A stretch of 64,000 nt of DNA from Frankineae bacterium MT45 (GCA_900100325.1 LT629697.1:1178001-1242000), one strand, 5' to 3'; shown: positions 30,394-40,161, numbered from the stretch's first letter. Made by a program: numbers and translations. Notes: generated by a model from the letters alone, not told the origin.

Positions 30394-30454
30394 GACACCC
30401 GTTCTTGGGCCGATCCTGCGGTTCGGGGCTGGGCCCAGGAAACGCTTGGGTGTC
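30394..30454 (+). ncRNA. Two-tier hairpin after the TrmH/SpoU gene
   Basis: GACACCC (30394-30400) pairs with GGGTGTC (30448-30454). Inside it TTCTTGGGCC (30402-30411) pairs with GGCCCAGGAA (30432-30441) with one G-U. No T-tract follows, so it is a weak terminator candidate. It may be a folded RNA element. Confidence 0.45.
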
Positions 30455-30541
30455 CTGCAGACGCGAAGCCGGTGCGCCAAGAGTTCTAAAAAATAGGGTA
30501 GTCGGCACGGGTCGCGTGGTGTGACCTTCATTGGCGGAGAC

Positions 30542-30572
30542 TTGACTTCAACTCATTGCCATCAGCTAAGAT
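30542..30572 (+). promoter_or_regulatory. Candidate promoter of the secreted serine protease gene
   Basis: TTGACT (30542-30547) and TAAGAT (30567-30572) are 19 nt apart in a locally AT-rich stretch. The start would be near 30579, giving a leader of about 185 nt. Confidence 0.55.
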
Positions 30573-30579
30573 AAATGCG

Positions 30580-30707
30580 CCCGTCGAGGACGGGATGCGC
30601 TGGTCGACCGCCTGCTGTGCGGCGACAAGGCCTGGAGGGCTCCGAACACCCAAGACTTATTCGGCGATGACCCAACCCCTTTTTAGATATTTCCTGTAGG
30701 GGTAGGG
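30580..30707 (+). promoter_or_regulatory. Structured 5' leader of the serine protease gene
   Basis: Three stems are visible: CCCGTC/GACGGG with a GAG loop; GTCG-CCGC/GCGG-CGAC with a bulged A; and CCC-A-ACCCC/GGGGT-A-GGG closing a 19-nt T-rich loop. I could not match it to a known riboswitch class. Confidence 0.4.
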
Positions 30708-30764
30708 CACGCCTGGAGCAGGGCCAGACCGAGTGCACTGTGCAAGTTGGAGAGGACCAAGAAA

Positions 30765-32852
30765 ATGTTGACTATCAGACGCAGGTCGAAGCCGACCTGG
30801 GTGCCCTTGTTGGCCTGCTCGGCGTTGGTCTGTGGCGGCCTACTGGCCGCTGCGGCACCGGCGACGGCGGCCGAGGGCCCCGGCGCCACCGACACCACCA
30901 CGGCCACCGTGCCGCCGCTGCCCGGCACCAATCGCAGCGTCGACTCCTGGATGCTGGCCGGCATCCCCGGTGTCGCCGGTGCTTCGGCGGTGCAGATCGC
31001 GCCGCAGTGGATCGCGACCGCGCACCACAACGCACCGGCCGTCGGTACGCCGTTCCGCGACTGGATGGGTACCTCCACGATCGACGACACCATCACCCCG
31101 GCCGGGCAGGCCAACAGCGGTGGTGGGTACTCCTGCGAGTCGACCGGAGGCCCGGACATCTCCTTCTCCCACCTGGCCACCCCGATCGCCGCCCCGCCGG
31201 GCGGGTTCCCGTCGCTGCTCTCCGACCCGATCGCCTCCGGGCTCTTCGACAGCTCACCTAGCACGCTTCCGGGGTATGTCCTGGCGGCCGGTGAGGGCGG
31301 CTTCATCGGCCACATCAAGACGGTCTGGGGCACCACCGACAACCGGAGCGTCACCGACCCCACGCAGGGCACCCAGGCCATCGGGGGCGACAGCGGCGGC
31401 CCGGCGTTCTGGTACCCGTCCGCCACGTCGACCCCGGTGCTGGCGAACCTGATGGTGTATCAAGGTGGCCCCTTCGGTCAGTCGACCGCACAGTTCTCGG
31501 GATCCTGTGGGCAGGTCGCGGATATCGCTGCCTTCGCCCGGGCCGCCTTCGCCACCCACCCGACCTCGACGGCACCCAGCTACGTATCGCTCAACACCGT
31601 GGCACCGCCCTCGACACGGCTGCCGGCGTCCCCCATCGTGAGCCTCAGCGGCCCCGGTACCGGAACCGCCACCTCGCTGGCCTTCGACGTCGCGGCACTG
31701 GCCACCAGCCCCGGTTGGGTCTCGCCGGCGATCGCCAGCTACAAGGTGACGCTGACGCCGCCGGCCGGTTCGGGATTGCCGACCGCGTCCGGAACCATCT
31801 CCGCCGCGGACTCGCTCGCCGGCAATGAGCTCGTCGTGAACGGACTCACCACCTCGACCTCTTACTCGGTGTCGGCCGTCTCGCTGACATCGACCGGCGT
31901 TGCCAGCCGGACCAGCTTCGCCGCACCGGTTACACCCCTGCCGGCGCCGCAGTCGCTGGTGAGCGTGAAGACCGAGCCGTACGGCGTGCCGACCGACACC
32001 GGCGTCGACTCCTGTGTCCGCCTGACCCTGACGGCATCCGCAGCGGGACCGACCCCGACCAACGTCATCGTCTTCGGCCCGAACAAGAACACCACGCACT
32101 CGTGGAACGGTGGATCCCCGCAGGATGAGTGTGGCCTTGCGCCGAACAAGACCTACCGCTGGTTCGTCGTTCCCAGCAATGGGACGACCCTGGCCGCGGC
32201 GGCGACTCCGATCAGCTTCACCACTGCGGCCGGCACGACCGGCACCCCGCAGAACCTGGTGGTCTCGACCGGCACGGATAACTGCACGACGCTCACCTGG
32301 AGTGCACCCAACACACCGACCGGCGGCGGCGTGCTGCAGTCCTACTCGGCGATCGTCTACAACTCGGCTCGCGGCGGTGCTGGCACTCAGGAGGTCGATG
32401 GCCTGTCGACCTCCACCACCAGCTGGCGCACCTGCACCATCCCGGGCGGTACGAAGCTCCAGTTCTCCGTCTTCGCCAACTGGGACCGCACAAACCTTCC
32501 CGGCAGGAACTCGGTCTACACCTACGCCACGACGCCCACCGCCCCGCAGGCCCTCACCTCGGTGAAGGTGCAGCCCTACGGGTACCTGAACAGCGCCGGC
32601 GCCCTGCAGACCTGCGTCCAGATCAGCTACAGCGCTCCGGTCGGGGGATCCACGCCGACCTCTGTCCTCGCCTACCGCGGCGGGGTCAGCTACACCCAGG
32701 CCTGGAACGGGCAGCCGCTGACCTTCTGCGGCTTGTCGCCCAACCTCAAGCAGAACTGGCTGCTAGTTCCCTACAACGGGGACGAGGCCGGTGTCGGTAG
32801 CTTCCAGACCTTCACCACGCCGGCCGGTGTCACGGCGGCACCAACGCCGTAA
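30765..32852 (+). CDS. Secreted trypsin-like serine protease with beta-sandwich modules
   Basis: A 695-residue exported protein. The signal peptide ends near residue 36 (LLAAAAPATAA). The peptidase S1-like domain spans about 45-275, with IATAHH (His87 or 88) and GGDSGGPAF (Ser210). The acid residue is less clear. Four modules of about 95 residues follow. The first is fibronectin III-like; the second and fourth share VKxxPYG and paired Cys (starts near 399 and 598); the third (497-595) has DNCTTLTW. GAGAGGA 8 nt before the ATG at 30765 is preferred over the GTG at 30747. It ends in a strong terminator. It is likely an extracellular protease with carbohydrate- or surface-binding modules. Confidence 0.82.
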   Translation: MLTIRRRSKPTWVPLLACSALVCGGLLAAAAPATAAEGPGATDTTTATVPPLPGTNRSVDSWMLAGIPGVAGASAVQIAPQWIATAHHNAPAVGTPFRDWMGTSTIDDTITPAGQANSGGGYSCESTGGPDISFSHLATPIAAPPGGFPSLLSDPIASGLFDSSPSTLPGYVLAAGEGGFIGHIKTVWGTTDNRSVTDPTQGTQAIGGDSGGPAFWYPSATSTPVLANLMVYQGGPFGQSTAQFSGSCGQVADIAAFARAAFATHPTSTAPSYVSLNTVAPPSTRLPASPIVSLSGPGTGTATSLAFDVAALATSPGWVSPAIASYKVTLTPPAGSGLPTASGTISAADSLAGNELVVNGLTTSTSYSVSAVSLTSTGVASRTSFAAPVTPLPAPQSLVSVKTEPYGVPTDTGVDSCVRLTLTASAAGPTPTNVIVFGPNKNTTHSWNGGSPQDECGLAPNKTYRWFVVPSNGTTLAAAATPISFTTAAGTTGTPQNLVVSTGTDNCTTLTWSAPNTPTGGGVLQSYSAIVYNSARGGAGTQEVDGLSTSTTSWRTCTIPGGTKLQFSVFANWDRTNLPGRNSVYTYATTPTAPQALTSVKVQPYGYLNSAGALQTCVQISYSAPVGGSTPTSVLAYRGGVSYTQAWNGQPLTFCGLSPNLKQNWLLVPYNGDEAGVGSFQTFTTPAGVTAAPTP

Positions 32853-32888
32853 CCCATGCAGTAGCCAGCGCTAGGCAGTAGCGACAGG

Positions 32889-32925
32889 GCGACCCCGGAC
32901 CGATCATGGTCCGGGGTCGCTTTCG
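32889..32925. terminator. Intrinsic terminator
   Basis: A perfect 13-bp stem (GCGACCCCGGACC/GGTCCGGGGTCGC) with a 6-nt loop is followed by TTTCGT. It lies between the convergent protease and ABC-exporter genes. Confidence 0.88.
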
Positions 32926-32948
32926 TCATCCGGGGTCGCTCGGTCGGG

Positions 32949-34790
32949 CTACACCAACGAGTCCAGCCACGATTCATGCAGTGACGCGAACCGGCCGCCG
33001 GAACGCCCGATCAACTCGGCCGGCGGCCCGTCTTCGATCACCCGCCCGTCGCTGAGCACAACCACCCGGTCCGCGATCTCCACCGTGGAGAGCCGGTGGG
33101 CGATGATCAACGCGGTACGCGAGTGCAGCACCGTCCGCAGCGCTCGCTGCACCGCCCGTTCGGTCGGAACGTCGAGCGATGAGGTCGCCTCATCGAGGAT
33201 CAGCACGGCTGGATCAGCGAGGAATGCCCTGGAGAACGCGATGAGTTGCCGCTGGCCGGCCGAGAGCCGCCCACCCCGTTTGCGGACGTCCGTGTCGTAC
33301 CCGTCGGGGAGTCGGCGGATGAAGTCGTGGGCGCCGACCGCCTCCGCGGCCCGGATGACGTCGTCGCGGGTAGCGCCAGGGGAGCCGAAGGCGATGTTGT
33401 CGGCGACGGAGCCCGAGAAGAGGAAGCCGTCCTGCGTGATCATCACGACCGCGCTGCGGAACTGATGATCGTCGATGTGGCGCAGGTCGGTGCCATCCAG
33501 GCGGACGCTGCCCGAACTCGGGTCGTAGAAGCGGGAGATGAGCTTGGCGATGGTCGACTTTCCGGCCCCGGTGGCACCGACCAGCGCGAGGGTTTCCCCC
33601 GCACGAATATGCAGATCCAACGCGGGGAGCACGGGCGTGGTATCGACGTACTGGAACTGGACGCCCTCGAACTGCACCTCTCCTCGCACCGGCTCGGGGA
33701 GGGTGACCGGGATCGGAGGCGGGGCGACCGACGGCTCCTCGGCCAGCACATGCGCGATCTTCTCCAGCGCGGCGGAGGCCGATTGGAGGGAGTTGTAGAA
33801 GACGGCCACGTCGTCCATCGGGTCGTAGAACTGCCGTAAATACAGGATGAACGAGGTGAGCACACCCAACTCCAGGCCGCCCGACGCGACCCGGTGCGCA
33901 CCCACCACGAGCACCATCACGGTGGCGACGTTGCCGATCATCGAAGTGCCGGGAATGAGCAGCGCCTGCAGCCGGAAGGCGGTCGCGTTGGCGGCGCGGT
34001 AGTCGGTGTTCAGCTTGTCGAAGGTCGCCTCATTGCGGCGCTGCGCGCGAAACGCCTGGACGGCCCGAATTCCGTTGAAGGTCTCGACGAAGTTGACGAT
34101 GACCAGCGCGACAGCTTCCCGGGTCTTGGCAAAGGCAGGGGTGGCCCGGCGGGCGAACCAGCGGAAGAGCAGCAGCAGCGGCAGCAGCGAGGCGAGCGCG
34201 AGCAGGGCCAGCGGCACGTCCAGGACGAGCATCACGATCGTGATGATCACCATGTTCATCAAGGCGGTTATCAGCCCGTCGAGGCCGGCGTCCAGCAGAT
34301 CGTTGAGGGTGTCGACGTCGGAGGTGAGGCGGGAGATCACCCGGCCGGAGGTGAAGCGCTCGTGGAAGGAGACCGAGAGCGACTGCACGTGGACGAAGAT
34401 GCGCCGCCGCAGCTCGAAGAGAATCGCCTGCCCGACCACCCCGGCCCGCTTGACGAAGACGTAGCGCAGCCAGCCGGCCAGCAGCGCGCTCACGATGAGC
34501 CCGGCCGTTACCAGCAGCAGCGGGCGGTAGTCGCCGTGGCGGGCGGCCGGCAGCGCCGTGTCGATCGCGATGCCGATGAGCAGCGGCGCCGTCATCGCTG
34601 AGATGACCTGCACCAGCCCGGCCAGCATCACGAGCCCGATGCCGCGGTGATGTGGACGGACCAGGTCGCGGAGCAGGAGCCGCGAGAGGCGACGCTCCTT
34701 GAACCGGCCGAGCAAGGCCGGCGTCTGGGGTGTCGGCGTCTGGGGTGCCGGGGTTTCGGGCGGCGGCGTTTCGATTGCCGGGTCAGCCAT
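32949..34790 (-). CDS. ABC exporter half-transporter, canonical ATPase subunit
   Basis: A 613-residue type IV ABC exporter half: six transmembrane helices (about residues 40-320) and a nucleotide-binding domain (about 350-600). Walker A is GATGAGKST, the signature loop is LSAGQ, Walker B is VLILDEATSSLD with the catalytic Glu, and the H-loop is IAHRLS. The frame runs to 34892, but the ATG at 34790 (MADPAIE) overlaps the last 8 nt of the partner gene, indicating coupling. A Pro/Thr-rich segment precedes the first helix. With its partner it should form a heterodimeric exporter for drugs or lipids. Confidence 0.9.
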   Translation of the reverse strand: MADPAIETPPPETPAPQTPTPQTPALLGRFKERRLSRLLLRDLVRPHHRGIGLVMLAGLVQVISAMTAPLLIGIAIDTALPAARHGDYRPLLLVTAGLIVSALLAGWLRYVFVKRAGVVGQAILFELRRRIFVHVQSLSVSFHERFTSGRVISRLTSDVDTLNDLLDAGLDGLITALMNMVIITIVMLVLDVPLALLALASLLPLLLLFRWFARRATPAFAKTREAVALVIVNFVETFNGIRAVQAFRAQRRNEATFDKLNTDYRAANATAFRLQALLIPGTSMIGNVATVMVLVVGAHRVASGGLELGVLTSFILYLRQFYDPMDDVAVFYNSLQSASAALEKIAHVLAEEPSVAPPPIPVTLPEPVRGEVQFEGVQFQYVDTTPVLPALDLHIRAGETLALVGATGAGKSTIAKLISRFYDPSSGSVRLDGTDLRHIDDHQFRSAVVMITQDGFLFSGSVADNIAFGSPGATRDDVIRAAEAVGAHDFIRRLPDGYDTDVRKRGGRLSAGQRQLIAFSRAFLADPAVLILDEATSSLDVPTERAVQRALRTVLHSRTALIIAHRLSTVEIADRVVVLSDGRVIEDGPPAELIGRSGGRFASLHESWLDSLV

Positions 34791-36645
34791 CGTGACCAAC
34801 CTCCAACCCTGCCTCCTGCGCGAGCAGGTTTCGGTACGTCGGGTTCTCGGCCAGCAACTGCGAGTGGGCTCCGACGGCGGCGATCCGGCCATCGACCAGC
34901 AGCGCCACCCGGTCGGCCAGCAGAACCGTCGACGGGCGGTGCGCCACGATGATCGCCGTCGAGGCGTGCAGTACCCGCCGCAGGGCCTGCTCGACGAGAC
35001 CCTCAGTGTGGATGTCGAGGGCCGAGAGCGGGTCGTCGAGCACCATGATTCGTGGCTGTCCGAGCACGGCCCGGGCCAGGGCGAGACGCTGGCGCTGACC
35101 GCCGGAGAGCGATAGGCCCTGCTCGCCTATGCGGGTCTGCAGGCCCTCGGGGAGGTCGTAGGCGAAGTGGGCCTGGGCGATGTCGATGGCCTCGGCCACC
35201 TCGGCCTCGCTCGCCCCGGGACGCCCGAGCAGCAGGTTCTCCTCGACGGTGGCCGAGAAGAGCGTCGCGTCCTCGAAGGCCATGCTGATGCACGAGCGGA
35301 GATCGTCCAGTGCGACGTGGCGAACATCCTCGCCACAGACTCGGACACTGCCACCGGTCACGTCGTAGAGGCGGGCCACCAGTGCGGTGAGGGTCGTCTT
35401 CCCGGAGCCGGTTGCCCCAACAATTGCTAGGGTTTCGCCGTCGCGCACCTCCAGATCCACCCCGCGCAGCACCTCGACGTCGCTGTCGGGGTAGTGGAAG
35501 TGCACACCGTCGAATCGGATGGTGGCCGCCCCGGCGAGCGGCCGCGGCTGCGTCGGGTCGACGATCGCCGGCTCCGTGTCGAGGACTTCGAAGATTCGCT
35601 GCGTGGCGGTGATCGCCTCTTCGGTGACGGCGAGGTTCCAGCCCAGGAAGATCAGCGGCCAGATCAGGCGCAGGCACAGGGTCAGGAAGGCGACCAGCTG
35701 CCCCGAACTCATCGAGCCGTGCGCGACGGCCAGCACGCCGAGGCAGGTCACCGCCGCCACGACGAGCTGCGGCTGCCCCTCCAGCACTGACCAGAACCGG
35801 GCCTGGGTGCTGATCTTGGTGATCTCCGCGGCGCGCAGCACCTCGGCGTCGCGCTTGAAGGAGGCGATCATCTCCGGGCCACGTCCGTAGGACTTGATGA
35901 CGCGGATGCCGAGCGCGGACTCCTCGACGGACGTGGCCAGGTCGCCGGTGAGATCCTGGGCCCGGCGGGCGTCGCGTCCGTAGTGCTTCTCGAAATTGCG
36001 GGTGGCCCAGACGACCGGCAGGATCGCCAGCGTGACCAGCAGGCCGAGCCAGACCTGCAGGTGAATCAAGAGGATAAGCACAACGAGGATCGTCACCACG
36101 TTCGCGAAGAGGAAGACGAATCCGTAGCCGATGAAGCGCTGAATCGTCCCGAGATCGGTGCTGATCCGGGACAACAGCTGCCCGGACGACCAGCCGTCGT
36201 GGAAGGCCACCGGGAGGCGCTGCAGCTGCGCGAAGAGGTCACGGCGGATCTCGGTCTCGATCCCGAGGCTAGCCCGGGTCATCGCGAAGCGGCGCACCCC
36301 GAAGAGGAGCGCCTCGGCCACCCCGAAGAGGAGGGCCAGTGCGGCCAGCGGCCAGATGCCGCTCGGGTTGTGATCGGCGATCGGCCCATCAACCATTCGG
36401 CCGATGATCAGCGGGATCATCGTCTGGGCCGACATGGCGAGGGTGGCGGCCAGAATCATGGTGAGGATCGACCAGCGGAAGTGGCTGCCCCAGCGCCGCA
36501 GGCGCCAGAGCGTGGCGAAGGCGCCCGGTCTGATCTGCTGCTCGTCGGCCGACCCGGGGAGAACCTGACGCGACGCTACCGAGCCCGACTCAGCCAGGCT
36601 AGGTGGAAGCGGCTTGTTCTGCGCCGGATCCGCTTCCACACTCAC
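34783..36645 (-). CDS. ABC exporter half-transporter, subunit with degenerate Walker B
   Basis: A 620-residue partner half. After about 50 cytoplasmic residues come six helices and a nucleotide-binding domain from about residue 365. Walker A is GATGSGKTT, the signature is LSLSGGQRQRLALA, and Walker B is IMVLDDPLSALD, where Asp replaces the catalytic Glu. This is the hallmark of the inactive site in heterodimeric exporters (compare TM287/288 and BmrCD). The GTG at 36645 has TAGCGT 8 nt upstream and no Shine-Dalgarno. It is divergent from the low-GC islet. The substrate is unknown. Confidence 0.9.
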   Translation of the reverse strand: MSVEADPAQNKPLPPSLAESGSVASRQVLPGSADEQQIRPGAFATLWRLRRWGSHFRWSILTMILAATLAMSAQTMIPLIIGRMVDGPIADHNPSGIWPLAALALLFGVAEALLFGVRRFAMTRASLGIETEIRRDLFAQLQRLPVAFHDGWSSGQLLSRISTDLGTIQRFIGYGFVFLFANVVTILVVLILLIHLQVWLGLLVTLAILPVVWATRNFEKHYGRDARRAQDLTGDLATSVEESALGIRVIKSYGRGPEMIASFKRDAEVLRAAEITKISTQARFWSVLEGQPQLVVAAVTCLGVLAVAHGSMSSGQLVAFLTLCLRLIWPLIFLGWNLAVTEEAITATQRIFEVLDTEPAIVDPTQPRPLAGAATIRFDGVHFHYPDSDVEVLRGVDLEVRDGETLAIVGATGSGKTTLTALVARLYDVTGGSVRVCGEDVRHVALDDLRSCISMAFEDATLFSATVEENLLLGRPGASEAEVAEAIDIAQAHFAYDLPEGLQTRIGEQGLSLSGGQRQRLALARAVLGQPRIMVLDDPLSALDIHTEGLVEQALRRVLHASTAIIVAHRPSTVLLADRVALLVDGRIAAVGAHSQLLAENPTYRNLLAQEAGLEVGHDG

Positions 36646-36653
36646 GTCGATCC

Positions 36654-36659
36654 ACGCTA
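36654..36659 (-). promoter_or_regulatory. Candidate -10 box of the ABC exporter operon
   Basis: TAGCGT on the minus strand, 8 nt before the GTG at 36645; a nearly leaderless transcript is predicted. Confidence 0.45.
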
Positions 36660-36747
36660 CTTCGCAGCACCGACAACGCGCGACTCAATTCTGTCGAGCC
36701 CGATGGTCGAACCGAAGCCGGGCCGCCGGAGCGGACCTGGTTCCTCC

Positions 36748-36753
36748 TAGGAT
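36748..36753 (+). promoter_or_regulatory. Candidate -10 box of the low-GC islet
   Basis: TAGGAT with 6 nt to the GTG at 36760, consistent with a leaderless two-gene transcript. Confidence 0.45.
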
Positions 36754-36759
36754 GGGTGC

Positions 36760-37344
36760 GTGTCGCACGAAGTCGGGGGAGCCCGTGCCGCTCGTCAGAG
36801 CCGCGAATCCCGACGGAGACAAAACACACTCCGATCCGGCATTCTGGTCGCCCTCCTCACTGTTTCTCTTGCGCTGAGGGCTGGACCAGTTCTGTCACTA
36901 GTAATTGTCGGCGCAACGTTCGTAGTCTGTTTCGGCGGAATGTGGCTGATTTTCGCCCGTGATCGTGCGGCGGAATCGAGGCGACGCCGAGGCGGGCAGT
37001 CACCCTCGTGGTCCGCCGCAATGTCGACGGCAACCTTCCGGCTACTCGGAGGGACGGCGAATTCGGGGCGCGTTCGAGACGCCGGGGAGGTCGGTGGTCG
37101 CCTGATCCGAACCGCTGAAAGCTGGAGTTGGCTGCCGTCAAGACGAGTCACACGAAGCTTCGGGTTTCTGCCGCTCCATTGGGACGACAGTTGGCAAATC
37201 GAAGTTGAGGCCATTTGGGGGCCGGGTCGATCCGGATGTGCGACGTTTCGCAACCCTGACAACCGCGTGGCGGTTCTCTGGGTTCGCAATGAGCCGGACC
37301 TAGTCCACTATCTGCACCGCCAAGCTGCTCTGGGTGAAGGATGA
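36760..37344 (+). CDS. Hypothetical membrane protein of a low-GC islet (first gene)
   Basis: A 194-residue protein with a basic N terminus and one or two hydrophobic helices between about residues 27 and 66 (ILVALLTVSLALRAGPVLSL; VIVGATFVVCFGGMWLIF). A cytoplasmic basic stretch and a 100-residue soluble domain with many Trp follow (WSWLPSRR, LPLHWDDSWQIEVEAIWG). Two sampled 60-bp stretches of the islet are about 53-55% G+C, clearly below the flanks. The start is the GTG 6 nt behind TAGGAT. It overlaps the next gene by ATGA. No family was recognised. The Trp-rich soluble domain resembles PH-like or DUF-type membrane-linked modules only superficially. Confidence 0.7.
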   Translation: MSHEVGGARAARQSRESRRRQNTLRSGILVALLTVSLALRAGPVLSLVIVGATFVVCFGGMWLIFARDRAAESRRRRGGQSPSWSAAMSTATFRLLGGTANSGRVRDAGEVGGRLIRTAESWSWLPSRRVTRSFGFLPLHWDDSWQIEVEAIWGPGRSGCATFRNPDNRVAVLWVRNEPDLVHYLHRQAALGEG

Positions 37345-37727
37345 AGGTCGTGCCGGCCACTGGGCGCCGGCTGGCCAGCAGCTTCGCCGTCGCAGCGTGC
37401 ATGGTTCTCGTTCAATTTCGATGCGTGCACGTCATGCTTCATTCGAGCTCGTCGGATGGCAATTGGTTCAGTTCGGCCCAAGTAGTGGCTACTTTCGTGC
37501 TATGCCTTGCCTCCGGCATCGGGGCTGTGCTGATCTTCCGCGTCCTACAGGTGACGCATTGGCTGGCGTGGGGCGTCCTGCTGCTCCTCGCTCAAGCGAT
37601 CACAATCTTCGGCATTCTGGGTCACGTTCCGAGTCATCACGGAGACATCCGATTCGTCTCGTGCATTGCCCCGGTAGTCATCTGTGTCTGCCTCGCCGAA
37701 AGGATCGTCACGCGACGTTCGGCGTAG
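37341..37727 (+). CDS. Hypothetical membrane protein of a low-GC islet (second gene)
   Basis: A 128-residue protein with about four hydrophobic helices (LASSFAVAACMVLVQF; VVATFVLCLASGIGAVLIF; LAWGVLLLLAQAITIFGIL; VSCIAPVVICVCLAERI). It is unusually rich in Cys and has several His residues. Its ATG overlaps the stop of the preceding gene (37341-37344), so both are made from one message. The reduced G+C is shared with that gene. It converges on sepH, with only 22 nt between the stops. The function is unknown. Confidence 0.68.
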   Translation: MKVVPATGRRLASSFAVAACMVLVQFRCVHVMLHSSSSDGNWFSSAQVVATFVLCLASGIGAVLIFRVLQVTHWLAWGVLLLLAQAITIFGILGHVPSHHGDIRFVSCIAPVVICVCLAERIVTRRSA

Positions 37728-37749
37728 GTCGTGAGATTCGCGAAAAGTG

Positions 37750-38949
37750 CTAGTCGCGCTTGCGGCGAACGCCGAGGAGGATGTCGTCCCAGGACGGGAT
37801 CCGGGCCCGGGCCGCCTTCTGCTCCTCGGACTCGTCGATCGCCTCGGAGGGCACCTCGTCAGAGGCCACCACACCAGACGACGTCGCGCCGGAGACTGGC
37901 CCAAGCGTGGACGGAAGCGGGTCGGCCAGGCGCAGCGGTTCGGCGAAGAGCTCCGTCTGCTGCTCGTGGATGGCTACTGCGTCACGAGCCGGGGCCGACT
38001 CCCGGATAGGCACGCCCTCGCGCGAGGGAGCAGCCTCGCGCGAGGCCGTGGGTTCACGTACCGCGACGGAGTTCATCGCGAGCTTCGGGGCCGCGTTGGT
38101 CTGACGGGCCGCCGAGCGGGACTGGGTGCGGTGCTCGAACGTCTTCGGGGACGCGCCACGGGCCGGTTTGCCCGAGGCCACCGCGGTCGGGGTGGCGGTA
38201 CGAGGTGCGGCGGCACGGGTGGTGGCCTCGTCGGCGATGGAGCGCTCAACCGCGTCCTGGTCGTACACCTCGTCGCGCGGAGCCGCCGGCGGGTCGAGGA
38301 GGCTGTCATCGATGGGAATCGGGCCGGTGTCGCCGTCGGCGGTGGGCAGATCGGGGACGGCCTGCACGACGGGACGGATCGGCCGGTCGGAGAGGAGGTC
38401 GGCCGCCGTCTCGTCCAGGGGCGTGACAGTGCGTCCGGCCAGCGTGAAGGCCCATTGGGCCGAGCGGTCGGAGTCGCCGCCGCGCCAGTTGGCGGTGACC
38501 AGCCACTGGCCATCCTCGCGGCGGTGGGAGTCCCAGCTGACGTTCAGCGGATCGAGGCCGTGGGCGGCGAAGCGTTCGTCGACGGACTCCCCGAAGACGA
38601 CCAGCTGACCGTCCGGGGTCGAGCGGCGGGCGCGAGCCCGGCGGGCCTCGTCGGTGATCCGCGAGCGTTCGGCGATGACCGGGCGGGCGAAGAGGAGCAC
38701 CCGGGCCACGTCGATGCCGGCCTCGTCGGCGATGTCGTTGGGGTCCTCGCCGGCGCGGACGCGGACCTGGATCTCGCGGGGGCTAACCCCGTCGGTCTCG
38801 GAGGCGGCGTTCGGTCTTAGCGGCGCGGGCTTGATCGCCTCGCGCAGGGTGTCGTCCACCAGCAGGCTGAACTGGTCCAACCCGTCGGTCGACTCCACAC
38901 GCACGTGGTCGCTGTCGTCACCTGGCCCGACAAACCGCAACTCATGCAT
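37750..38949 (-). CDS. sepH: Septation protein SepH (DUF3071)
   Basis: A 399-residue protein. The N-terminal DUF3071 domain (about 1-175) includes the helix-turn-helix-like VSPREIQVRVRAGEDPNDIADEAG (quoted by its ends VSPREI and ADEAG) and RVLLFARPVIAER. The C-terminal 220 residues are disordered with RE/SRE repeats (REPTASREAAPSREG), ending with WDDILLGVRRKRD. In Streptomyces and mycobacteria SepH binds and stimulates FtsZ assembly at the division site. The conserved start is MHELRFVG at 38949, not the upstream GTG at 38973; TATGGT lies 6 nt before it. It sits next to serC, as in mycobacteria. Confidence 0.92.
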   Translation of the reverse strand: MHELRFVGPGDDSDHVRVESTDGLDQFSLLVDDTLREAIKPAPLRPNAASETDGVSPREIQVRVRAGEDPNDIADEAGIDVARVLLFARPVIAERSRITDEARRARARRSTPDGQLVVFGESVDERFAAHGLDPLNVSWDSHRREDGQWLVTANWRGGDSDRSAQWAFTLAGRTVTPLDETAADLLSDRPIRPVVQAVPDLPTADGDTGPIPIDDSLLDPPAAPRDEVYDQDAVERSIADEATTRAAAPRTATPTAVASGKPARGASPKTFEHRTQSRSAARQTNAAPKLAMNSVAVREPTASREAAPSREGVPIRESAPARDAVAIHEQQTELFAEPLRLADPLPSTLGPVSGATSSGVVASDEVPSEAIDESEEQKAARARIPSWDDILLGVRRKRD

Positions 38950-38955
38950 TCCAGC

Positions 38956-38961
38956 ACCATA
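38956..38961 (-). promoter_or_regulatory. Candidate -10 box of sepH (leaderless)
   Basis: TATGGT ends 6 nt before the ATG at 38949; no Shine-Dalgarno is seen. Confidence 0.45.
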
Positions 38962-39012
38962 CGAGCAGATCAAGGTAGCGCGTGGTATCCACGCCGATGC
39001 GCAACCGATGGG

Positions 39013-40161
<1,149 letters not shown>

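Larger units (their letters stand above)
30346..30764 (+). other. Gene-free 419-bp region with promoter and several hairpins
   Basis: No credible coding frame crosses it. It holds a two-tier hairpin (30394-30454), a promoter-like pair (30542-30572), two GC hairpins (30580-30594, 30603-30626) and an AT-loop stem (30671-30707) before the secreted protease gene. The ribosome site GAGAGGA lies at its end. Confidence 0.6.
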
